Shown here: positions 1 through 6,364 of the stretch, in pieces
How positions within the stretch are numbered: position 1 is the first letter of the stretch
How the letters are laid out: the number at the start of each line of letters is the position of its first letter
Source of the DNA: Candidatus Magasanikiibacteriota bacterium
Lineage (GTDB): Bacteria > Patescibacteriota > Patescibacteriia > Magasanikbacterales > 2-02-FULL-50-9b
Direction of reading: 5' to 3'
Length of the DNA: 14,018 nt
Assembly (NCBI GenBank): GCA_026396555.1
Contig: JAPLWO010000046.1
Coordinates: forward strand, 1 to 14,018
The notes under the pieces: model-generated
Databases searched by the model: none
The model's input: the letters and a program-made list of their open reading frames with translations, nothing else
Told to the model about the DNA's origin: nothing
Program-made: the position numbers and the translations under genes

Positions 1-459
1 CTGACGAGCGGCGCCTTCAACTCGGAGGCGAACAGCAAGAAGATCCAGATCAACATCACGGGCTCGAACAAGATCAGCAACGCGAAGAATTGGTACTGCG
101 GCTCGGCGTCCTCGCCGTTCCTCAATGCCAATGGCGCGGAGTACATCACGAAGCCCAAGGCCTCGCCTGGCAAGACGGTCTACGCCAAGTGGATTCCGCA
201 GAAGAACTTCTCGGCGAACGGTTACACGCCGACGGGGAGTTCGGAAATGTTCCTCACGGCGAAGAACGATTGCGGTCCGGGTACGCCCAACGCGGACGTG
301 ACGAACACGACGTGCCTCGCCCTGGCGCCGACGATCCTCAGCTACCTCAGTGCGCTCGGCGGCTTCGACTACCAGATCGAGCTCGATGCGCGCGCCACGC
401 TCTCGGGGCTCAACCCGAACGGTGACTTGGTCGGCACGCTGGAGGTTTGGGAGCAGTAA
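1..459 (+). CDS. 3' end of an unrecognised, probably exported protein (5' truncated)
   Basis: The reading frame is open from base 1 and ends at TAA 457-459, leaving 152 codons; the start lies outside the window. I do not recognise a family. The visible part is rich in Ser, Thr, Asn, Gly and Ala and has three cysteines (in NWYCGS, KNDCGP and NTTCLA). It alternates short beta-like stretches and ends LVGTLEVWEQ, which resembles the last strand of an extracellular beta-sandwich domain such as a pilin-like or surface subunit; that is inference. It is about 60% GC, and nearly every codon ends in C or G (AAG, AAC, ATC, CTC, GCG, TCG), unlike the downstream genes at roughly 35-50% GC. This may reflect selection for high expression or a different origin. 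A strong terminator follows. The ATG at 247 is internal, since the same frame is open upstream of it. Confidence 0.75.
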   Translation: MTSGAFNSEANSKKIQINITGSNKISNAKNWYCGSASSPFLNANGAEYITKPKASPGKTVYAKWIPQKNFSANGYTPTGSSEMFLTAKNDCGPGTPNADVTNTTCLALAPTILSYLSALGGFDYQIELDARATLSGLNPNGDLVGTLEVWEQ

Positions 460-492
460 GCTCTCGCAGCAAGAGTCTGCAAGAAAGTAAAA

Positions 493-526
493 GATCCTAC
501 CGGATCCCGATCAAGAAAGGTTGATC
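493..526 (+). other. Two small hairpins ahead of the terminator
   Basis: GATCC (493-497) pairs with GGATC (502-506) around a 4-nt loop, and GATCAA (509-514) pairs with TTGATC (521-526) around a 6-nt loop. Together with the terminator stem they form three consecutive hairpins directly after the stop codon of the first gene. They could protect the 3' end of an abundant mRNA. The pairing is seen in the sequence; the role is inferred. Confidence 0.45.
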
Positions 527-527
527 A

Positions 528-578
528 ACCGGCGATTCCAATGACCTACCAGTCATGAAGAATCGCCGGTGTTTTTTT
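528..578 (+). terminator. Rho-independent terminator of the first gene
   Basis: An 11-bp perfect stem joins 528-538 (ACCGGCGATTC) to 560-570 (GAATCGCCGGT). A second inner stem, ATGAC/GTCAT, joins 541-545 to 552-556, and a run of seven T follows at 572-578. It separates the GC-rich first gene from the glycan block. Confidence 0.9.
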
Positions 579-582
579 ATTC

Positions 583-592
583 TGCTATAATA
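583..592 (+). promoter_or_regulatory. Extended -10 promoter of the glycan block
   Basis: TATAAT at 586-591 is preceded by TGC, giving an extended -10 element (TGCTATAATA). No good -35 is visible because that position falls inside the terminator stem. The expected transcription start is near 598, only about 8 nt before the ATG at 606, so the message would be nearly leaderless. The same GCTATAAT core recurs at other promoters in the window. Confidence 0.75.
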
Positions 593-605
593 CGGTTTAC
601 AAATT

Positions 606-1976
606 ATGCCCACTGCAGTTGCACATCCACATACATGGCGTCTCGCGTTCGGCGGGATCGTCATCATCATCGCTGCAATTATTCTCGCGCAATTTTTTTC
701 GTGGACCGCGATTGCAATTTTAACGTTTGGCGTCGTGGGCGCGGCGCTCGGCCTCGCATATCCGGAGTGGGCGATTTACGCGCTCGCGTTTTTTGCGCCG
801 ATGAGTGGACTCGCGATTGATTTTTCTCAAGACCAAAGTCTCGCGCGCCTGCCATTTCTCGGATCGATTAACGCGCCGTTCGTCGATCTGCTCGCGGTTG
901 GCGTGTTGGTTGTCTGTTGGTTATTATTTTTTATTCGACCTGACGTCATTGATTTAAAACGCACGCTGAAATTTTCTGGATTTTTTGCGGCGTTTTATGT
1001 TTGCGTCGCATTGTCCGCATATTTTGCAGATCCATTATTTTTGGGAACCGTTGTAAAATCTTTTTTTCGCCCGTACGTTTTTTTCTATCTCGCATTTGCA
1101 GTGCCGGTTATCGCGCTGCTCCATTCAAAACCAAAACTCTTGCGCACGATGTACGCATACGAACTCGCGTGTGTGCTCGGTGCGCTCATGGGAATTGTGT
1201 CGCTCTTCACCGAACACTCAGTTGGATTTATGCGTGCGATTCCGTTTAGCGTGTTTGGTTTCGCGCCGTTCGGCACCAATCAAAATGTTCTGGCAGAATC
1301 GCTCGTCGCAATTATTCCGTTCGCATGGTGGTTTGCGTTTAAACAAAAACACGATCCTGTACTTCGCAACACAATGTTTTTTTTCGCGGGTTTAATTTCG
1401 TTCGTGTCGCTTATAACATTTTCGCGCGCGGCGTGGATTGTGATGACGATGCAAGCTGTTTTATTTTTTTGGTGGCATAGTCGCTATTCGTCGTCGCGTC
1501 ACGCAAAAGAAATTGATGCGCGTGCGATCGCAATTGCGCTGACTGTGCTCGCGATTTTCTTTTTGATTATTCAGTCAACGGTTGTCGCGGATACGTCGGA
1601 CGAAACGCGTAAAGATTTATTAGGAATCGCGGTGCAATATTTTCAGCGATCGCCGATTGTCGGCATTGGACCGGGAATGTATTTACCGACTGTCGACGAC
1701 ACAACAACATTTCACATGGATTATGGCGCGGCGATGGATGCACACGGTGTCATACAAAAATTAATTTTGGAATTGGGCGCGCTTGGAACGATTACGTTTT
1801 TTGCGTGGCTCGGCGCGATCGGTGTGTCGCTCTGGAAACGACGCGCGAGTGGATTTCATTTTATGATGTTCATGACGTTTGCGTCGCTCTGGGGATATCA
1901 ATTATTTAACACCGGATATTTTGATGCGAAAGTGTGGGTGCTGATGGGTGTGGCGCTGGCGTCGCTCTGGATTTAA
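606..1976 (+). CDS. O-antigen ligase / polymerase-family membrane protein (Wzy/WaaL-like)
   Basis: The 456-residue protein is very hydrophobic, with about ten to twelve membrane segments spread along its length (for example residues 15-30, 34-50, 94-110, 125-140, 157-172, 255-272, 278-290, 306-326, 395-410). A large loop before the last segments carries the family signature: SPIVGIGPGMYLP (349-361) followed by DAHGVIQKLILELGALG (378-394). This matches the 'GxGpg ... HN.yLq.l.ElG..G' pattern of the O-antigen ligase / Wzy_C family, with His380 at the conserved histidine and Gly in place of the usual Asn. An FSRAAW motif at 272-277 is also typical. Family members join lipid-linked glycan units to each other or to an acceptor on the outer face of the membrane. 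It is the first gene of the block, nine bases before the next. There is no Shine-Dalgarno; the start was chosen because it sits just after the TATAAT. Whether it is a ligase or a polymerase cannot be decided here. Confidence 0.85.
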   Translation: MPTAVAHPHTWRLAFGGIVIIIAAIILAQFFSWTAIAILTFGVVGAALGLAYPEWAIYALAFFAPMSGLAIDFSQDQSLARLPFLGSINAPFVDLLAVGVLVVCWLLFFIRPDVIDLKRTLKFSGFFAAFYVCVALSAYFADPLFLGTVVKSFFRPYVFFYLAFAVPVIALLHSKPKLLRTMYAYELACVLGALMGIVSLFTEHSVGFMRAIPFSVFGFAPFGTNQNVLAESLVAIIPFAWWFAFKQKHDPVLRNTMFFFAGLISFVSLITFSRAAWIVMTMQAVLFFWWHSRYSSSRHAKEIDARAIAIALTVLAIFFLIIQSTVVADTSDETRKDLLGIAVQYFQRSPIVGIGPGMYLPTVDDTTTFHMDYGAAMDAHGVIQKLILELGALGTITFFAWLGAIGVSLWKRRASGFHFMMFMTFASLWGYQLFNTGYFDAKVWVLMGVALASLWI

Positions 1977-1985
1977 CATAAAATT

Positions 1986-3116
1986 ATGACCATGAATTTG
2001 CGATTGAAAAAAAATTCGAAAAAAAATCTCGGCACGAATAAAATTAAAGTCGTGCACATTATTCCGACGTTGGATTTGGGTGGCGCGGAACGAATTTTAG
2101 TTGATCTGGTTCGCTACGGAAATCGCGATGCATTTGATTTTGCGGTGGTGACGATTGTCGGCGGCGGACCGCTGGAATCTGAATTGCGCGCTGCGGGAAT
2201 TCCGTATTATTCGTTGGGGAAAACAACGTTGCTTGGACTTGGAATGCTCGTTGAACTCACACATTTATTAAATCGTTTGGAGCCAGATATTGTCCACACA
2301 CATTTATTTGGCGCGCATCTCTGGGGCCAAGTTGCGTCGATGTTAAATCGCGTGCCGATTATGGTTGCGTCTGAACAAAATACGGATGTTGATCTCGGCG
2401 AATTAAAAACGCGCGTGAAACAAATGTTGTCGTACACCGCGGATACGGTGATTGCGGCGAGTGATGCGATTCGAACTTTTTTGATTAATCAGGGACATAT
2501 TTCAGAGAATAAAATTGTCGTGATTCGCAACGCGATTGAAACACATCGCTATTTGAATTTGCCGGCGCCGAAGTTTGAAGGCTCGTTAAAATTGTTGGTG
2601 ATCGGTCGTCTCTGGCCGCAAAAAGGTCACGACATTTTAATTGAAGCGTTGTCGGGCATGCACACGATTCCGTGGCAGCTCACGATTATCGGAACTGGGA
2701 ATTTGCTCGATAGTTTAGTTGATCGCGTGACTCTGCTCCATCTAAATGATCGCGTGCAATTTATTGGCGCGCAGTTAGATGTTGCCGAGGCGATTGCGGA
2801 ACATGACGTTGTCGTGATGCCGTCGCGCTGGGAGGGAATTGGGCTCGTGGTAATGGAAGGCATGGCTGCGGGACGGTGTGTGATCGCGTCGAACGTGGGC
2901 GGAATTCCGGAATTAATTGATCACGGAAAAACGGGATTACTAGTTCAGCCAGAAAATCCAGCAGCGCTTGCCGAGGCGATTAAGTGGGTGTGGGAACATC
3001 AGGATATTGCGCAACAGATCGGCGCACAGGCGCGTGAATATGCGCGCACGCACTGCGACATTAAAGAAATGGTAACTCAATACGAACGCGTGTATGCGCA
3101 TCTTATTAATCAATAA
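1986..3116 (+). CDS. GT4-family glycosyltransferase
   Basis: This is a 376-residue GT-B fold glycosyltransferase. The N-terminal acceptor-side domain starts after a basic tail: KVVHIIPTLDLGGAERI (21-37) is the usual first strand plus glycine loop, followed by DIVHTHLFGAHLWG (101-114). The C-terminal nucleotide-sugar domain begins at LKLLVIGRLWPQKGHD (201-216; Arg208 and Lys213 are the usual phosphate-contacting residues). The EX7E motif is intact, with Glu283 and Glu291 in RWEGIGLVVMEGMA, followed by the family-typical GGIPELI. Such enzymes transfer a sugar from a nucleotide donor to a growing lipid-linked glycan at the cytoplasmic face; donor and acceptor cannot be told from sequence. ATG codons at 1986 and 1992 are both possible starts and neither has a ribosome site. 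It probably shares a message with the gene before it (9-nt gap) and overlaps the next gene by 23 nt. Confidence 0.9.
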   Translation: MTMNLRLKKNSKKNLGTNKIKVVHIIPTLDLGGAERILVDLVRYGNRDAFDFAVVTIVGGGPLESELRAAGIPYYSLGKTTLLGLGMLVELTHLLNRLEPDIVHTHLFGAHLWGQVASMLNRVPIMVASEQNTDVDLGELKTRVKQMLSYTADTVIAASDAIRTFLINQGHISENKIVVIRNAIETHRYLNLPAPKFEGSLKLLVIGRLWPQKGHDILIEALSGMHTIPWQLTIIGTGNLLDSLVDRVTLLHLNDRVQFIGAQLDVAEAIAEHDVVVMPSRWEGIGLVVMEGMAAGRCVIASNVGGIPELIDHGKTGLLVQPENPAALAEAIKWVWEHQDIAQQIGAQAREYARTHCDIKEMVTQYERVYAHLINQ

Positions 3117-4314
3117 TTTTTTTCGTGATGTCGGCGGCGTTGAGCGCGTGTTTTTTATTGAACGCGATTTATTGCACACGCACGGACACGAGGTGATTGA
3201 TTTTTCAACCGAACATCCGGCGAATTATCCGTCGTCGTATTCGAAATTTTTTGTGAGCGGTGTTGATTTTTATGCGCCTGGACATTTATTAAAAAAAGCG
3301 GCGCGATTTTTTTATTCATTCGAAGTCGCACGAAAATTAAATGCGCTTATCGACGAGACAAAACCAGAAGTCGCGCACATTCAAGGAATTTTTGATGCGC
3401 TCGGTCCGACGGTTGTTTCTGTTTTGCGTCGACGAAAAATTCCGATCGTGTTTACGACACATGCATATAAATTAGTGTGTCCAAACGGGCGATTATTTGC
3501 ACACGGACATGTTGATGATTTGTGTAAGAAAAATATTTTGAACGATGTGTTTGGCGCGACGGTGCAAAATTCTTTTGTGAAAAGTTTATGGGCAGCGCTC
3601 GCACTCGCATCGAATCGAGCGCGCGGAATTTTTTCTGCGTTTGATCGAATTATTTCGCCGAGCATGTTTTTAATTCATCAGCACACAGAATTTGGATGGC
3701 CCGCGGAAAAGTTTTTGCACGTTCCGAATCCGATCGACATTACAAAATTTTCTGTACAGCCGAGCGAAGATTCATACATGCTTTTTGTCGGTCGGTTAGT
3801 TGAAGAAAAAGGTGTCGAAATGTTAGTTGAAGCTGCGCGCGAGTTGCCGAATATTCCATTAAAAATTATTGGCGATGGACCGCTCATGCAAAAATTGTTA
3901 GAACGCGTGCGCGAAATTGGCGCGATAAATATTTCGTTTGAAGGCGCGCAGTCGCCAGAAAATGTTCGCGCATATTTTAAAAATGCTGCGGCGGTTATCG
4001 TTTCGTCGATTTGTTATGAGAATGATCCATATTCGGTGCTTGAAGCGCAAGCGTCGGGGAAGGTGGTTATTGCTGCGTATTCGGGGGGAATCCCAGAGCA
4101 GATTCGCGAAGGGGAAACCGGGTTTTTGTTTGAGCGAGGGAACGTCGTAGGGCTTGCGGCGGCCATGCGCCACATCTGGGGATTAAAGCCTCAGGAAAGG
4201 GCTAAAATTGGCCTCCAAGCCCGTGCTTTTGTGGATACGGTTCGCGATCCAGAGCTCTACTATGAGGTTTTAACCGGTATTTTAGGCTGCCTTCTTGACA
4301 AAATCGGGAATTAG
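3094..4314 (+). CDS. GT4-family glycosyltransferase
   Basis: The 406-residue GT-B glycosyltransferase starts MRILLINNFFRDVGGVERV, the canonical N-terminus with its glycine loop. HAYKLVCP (123-130) and DDLC (141-144) form the two-cysteine segment seen in many GT4 enzymes. The donor domain carries FVGRLVEEKG (231-240; Arg234, Lys239), IIGDGPL (258-264) and an intact EX7E motif, Glu309 to Glu317 in YENDPYSVLEAQ, followed by GGIPEQI. It overlaps the end of the preceding glycosyltransferase by 23 bases, which indicates translational coupling and supports this start. It ends in TAG with another TAG five codons later. The last 85 codons (from about 4050) have a visibly different base texture, with many GGG and GCC triplets that are scarce earlier in the gene. 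The promoter of the next gene lies within its last 20 bases and just beyond its stop. Confidence 0.9.
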   Translation: MRILLINNFFRDVGGVERVFFIERDLLHTHGHEVIDFSTEHPANYPSSYSKFFVSGVDFYAPGHLLKKAARFFYSFEVARKLNALIDETKPEVAHIQGIFDALGPTVVSVLRRRKIPIVFTTHAYKLVCPNGRLFAHGHVDDLCKKNILNDVFGATVQNSFVKSLWAALALASNRARGIFSAFDRIISPSMFLIHQHTEFGWPAEKFLHVPNPIDITKFSVQPSEDSYMLFVGRLVEEKGVEMLVEAARELPNIPLKIIGDGPLMQKLLERVREIGAINISFEGAQSPENVRAYFKNAAAVIVSSICYENDPYSVLEAQASGKVVIAAYSGGIPEQIREGETGFLFERGNVVGLAAAMRHIWGLKPQERAKIGLQARAFVDTVRDPELYYEVLTGILGCLLDKIGN

Positions 4315-4323
4315 TGCTATTAT
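4295..4323 (+). promoter_or_regulatory. Sigma70-type promoter for the DUF1972-like glycosyltransferase gene
   Basis: A perfect TTGACA (4295-4300), a 17-bp spacer and TATTAT (4318-4323, preceded by TGC) form a near-consensus promoter. The -35 and most of the spacer lie inside the end of the upstream coding sequence. The predicted start is near 4330, giving a leader of about 20 nt. The last gene of the glycan block can therefore be transcribed independently. Confidence 0.85.
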
Positions 4324-4325
4324 CT

Positions 4326-4349
4326 GTAGTTACGATAACACGTAGCTAC
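4326..4349 (+). repeat. 9-bp inverted repeat between -10 box and start codon
   Basis: GTAGTTACG (4326-4334) and CGTAGCTAC (4341-4349) are complementary over nine pairs (one G-T) around the 6-nt loop ATAACA. The repeat ends one base before the ATG at 4351. It starts three bases after the -10 box, so the left arm is partly upstream of the expected transcription start. It could be a repressor operator, or a 5' hairpin that hides the start codon if transcription begins slightly earlier. The symmetry is seen; the role is inferred. Confidence 0.6.
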
Positions 4350-4350
4350 T

Positions 4351-5547
4351 ATGGCAAAAAAGCCCGTACATATCGCATTTATCGGTCAAAAAGGCATCCC
4401 AGCCCTCTGGGGTGGTGTTGAGCGTGCAACCGAAGAATTGGCGGTTCGAATGGCGGCTTCAGGCTATCAGGTAAGCGCGTATTGTCGCGTGTGGTATACG
4501 AAAAATCAGCCGAGTGTGTACAAAGGTGTGCAATTGAAATTTGCACCGGCGATTCATACCAAACATCTCGACACAATTTCGCATACGTTTTTTTCTATCA
4601 TCGATGCACTTCGCAGTAATGTTGACGTGATGCATTTTCAGGGCGTGGGTCCTGCGCTTCTTGCGTGGATTCCAAAAATCTTTGCGCCAAAAACAAAAAT
4701 TTTTGTGACGTTTCATTGCAAAGATCGTGATTTACAAAAGTGGGGCGCGCTCGCACGTGCAGCTTTTTTCTTGGGTGAATTTGTAACGGTTCGCGTTGCA
4801 GATGAAATTTTTGTAACATCGCGTTCACTTCAAACATATTTATTGACGGAATGGAATCGTGTCAGCACCTATTTACCGAACGGTGTTTTTGAAGACGTCG
4901 CAACAGAAAATTCAGAAAAATATTTGGAAGAATTTAATCTCGCGCCATTTCGTTATGTTGTAAGCGTTGCGCGTTTGATGCGCGACAAAGCGCAGCATGA
5001 AGCGATTGAAGCGTTTGTGCGTTTTAAAGAACGCGCAGGTGAAGATTTTTCAGATTTAAAATTAGTAATTGTTGGCGATGCTGCTGATCCACATGATTCA
5101 TACAAAGCATTGCTCGAAGAACAAGCTGCGGGCCGCACAGATATTTTATTTGTGGGTGTACAAACGGGCGAGCGATTAAAATCGCTTATGAAATTTGCGC
5201 GCGCAGGTATTTCACTTTCATATTCTGAAGGAATGCCTCTCGCGATTTTGGAACAAGCTTCATACGGCGTACCACTCGTCGTGTCAGATATTTCTGCACA
5301 CCGTGAAATTTTTGGTGAAGCGCACGCGTATGTTGAGCTCGGTGATGTCGGACGCGCGGCAGAACATTTAGTGCGTACGATTAAAAATTTTGATGACGTT
5401 TCAGTTGTTGCGCGTGTACTCGGTGAGCGAATTCGCGGACAATATTGTTGGGATATTATTGCTGCACGTTATTCAGTTGCAGTGGTGAGTGCGATGACAA
5501 AAAAAGCGGCGCACGAATTCGAATCGAATCTTGCACTTACGGCGTAA
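4351..5547 (+). CDS. GT4-family glycosyltransferase with DUF1972-like N-terminus
   Basis: The 398-residue GT-B glycosyltransferase begins HIAFIGQKGIPALWGGVERATEEL (7-30). The 'G.KGIPA..GG.E' signature is typical of the DUF1972 / rhamnosyltransferase-like group of GT4 enzymes. VDVMHFQGVGPALLAW (91-106) and the short VTFHCKD (119-125) follow. The donor domain shows SVARLMRDKAQ (205-215; Arg208, Lys213), IVGDAADP (240-247) and an intact EX7E, Glu293 to Glu301 in SEGMPLAILEQASYG. It has its own consensus promoter and no Shine-Dalgarno. It most likely adds a deoxyhexose or similar sugar to the same surface glycan as the neighbours; the sugar specificity is inference. Its 3' end overlaps the convergent reverse gene by 11 bp, and no terminator is visible there. 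The final 20 or so residues are not part of the recognisable fold. Confidence 0.88.
   Translation: MAKKPVHIAFIGQKGIPALWGGVERATEELAVRMAASGYQVSAYCRVWYTKNQPSVYKGVQLKFAPAIHTKHLDTISHTFFSIIDALRSNVDVMHFQGVGPALLAWIPKIFAPKTKIFVTFHCKDRDLQKWGALARAAFFLGEFVTVRVADEIFVTSRSLQTYLLTEWNRVSTYLPNGVFEDVATENSEKYLEEFNLAPFRYVVSVARLMRDKAQHEAIEAFVRFKERAGEDFSDLKLVIVGDAADPHDSYKALLEEQAAGRTDILFVGVQTGERLKSLMKFARAGISLSYSEGMPLAILEQASYGVPLVVSDISAHREIFGEAHAYVELGDVGRAAEHLVRTIKNFDDVSVVARVLGERIRGQYCWDIIAARYSVAVVSAMTKKAAHEFESNLALTA
5537..5547. other. 11-bp palindrome made of two convergent stop codons
   Basis: TTACG, a central G, then CGTAA: the right arm ends in the TAA of the forward glycosyltransferase gene, and the left arm is the TAA of the reverse gene read on the other strand. 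The genes overlap by these 11 bp, with no hairpin terminator on either side, so both transcripts probably run into the opposite gene. Confidence 0.8.
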
Positions 5548-6325
5548 ATGTTTGACTCTGGCGCAGCGTGGTAATATCGCTGATCCCATCGCCATCAACA
5601 TCGCTGACCAAAACTCCGACGTACTCGTCGGGGTTTTTTGGTATGGTGAATGAATTACGAAGTTGGCCAGTCAACGAAAATATTTTTATATAAATTGTTG
5701 TTTTTCCAAACAACACTGCAACAATTTGTCGCGTGTTAGTTGTATCAAATTTTCCGATCATCATGCGAACTGCGGTACCGCGTTCTGATGCGAACGGCAT
5801 GAATTGCGCAGTGCGAATATTATTACTCACGACTGTAATCAGCGCTGTTTGGTCACGCGAAGAAATATTAATGATGTCCGGATGATTGTCGCCAGAAATA
5901 TCAATTATTTGTGTGAGCGGTTGGAGCGGGAGCGCGAGAGAGTCAGAACCATTTTTTACAATTGTAATTGGCGCGTGTAATTGCGCGCCGTGGTTCGTAT
6001 AAAATTCCGTATATACATCAGGATGGCGCAGTGGTAAATCAACCGTTGAAATCGGTGTGAGGAGCAGCGCACCGTCTTGCGGATTGAGCGAAACTGTTTG
6101 TACACGACGACCATTCACATCATACGTTGCGCCCAAATTAATCGTGCCTGATTTAGAACTTGGATTTGCAATTACCGCGCCGTGTTCAAAATTTCGTCGC
6201 CAAATTCCGCGCACATTTTTTGCGTCAGCGGTTGGCTTTCCGAGTGACACATCGTATTCATTTGTCCACCACGTTGCACCATGATCGATCGGCCCGCGAT
6301 CACACGATGCATATGCATTCGCCAT
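5537..6325 (-). CDS. C-terminal part of GHL15-like hydrolase plus FG-GAP/VCBS-like loops (split gene)
   Basis: The open frame from the ATG at 6325 gives 262 residues without a signal peptide. Residues 7-70 continue a glycoside-hydrolase-like domain: SCDRGPIDHGATWWTNEYDVSLGKP, then IWRRNFEHGAVIANPS. This matches the 'DhG..WW..EYdv.LG.P ... v.rR.Fe.G.v..NP' ending of hypothetical glycosyl hydrolase family 15. Residues 71-130 are beta-rich. Then come two calcium-loop motifs, DISGDNHPDI (142-151) and DVDGDGISDI (242-251), typical of FG-GAP/VCBS beta-propeller blades. A fragment starting at this ATG would lack the catalytic half and the export signal, so it is unlikely to be a free-standing protein. 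The true upstream part is the open frame that ends at 6365. No ribosome site precedes the ATG. It ends convergently with the forward glycosyltransferase gene. Confidence 0.7.
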   Translation of the reverse strand: MANAYASCDRGPIDHGATWWTNEYDVSLGKPTADAKNVRGIWRRNFEHGAVIANPSSKSGTINLGATYDVNGRRVQTVSLNPQDGALLLTPISTVDLPLRHPDVYTEFYTNHGAQLHAPITIVKNGSDSLALPLQPLTQIIDISGDNHPDIINISSRDQTALITVVSNNIRTAQFMPFASERGTAVRMMIGKFDTTNTRQIVAVLFGKTTIYIKIFSLTGQLRNSFTIPKNPDEYVGVLVSDVDGDGISDITTLRQSQTFTP

Positions 6326-6364
6326 GTGAGCGCTCGCAAAATTAAATCGTAAACATGCAGCTTT

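Noticed and set aside
90..425. 111-residue forward open frame
   Set aside because: It lies in another frame of the GC-rich gene at 1-459, is Arg/Gly/His-rich in the way of a shadow frame, and overlaps a frame with a sensible extracellular-type product.
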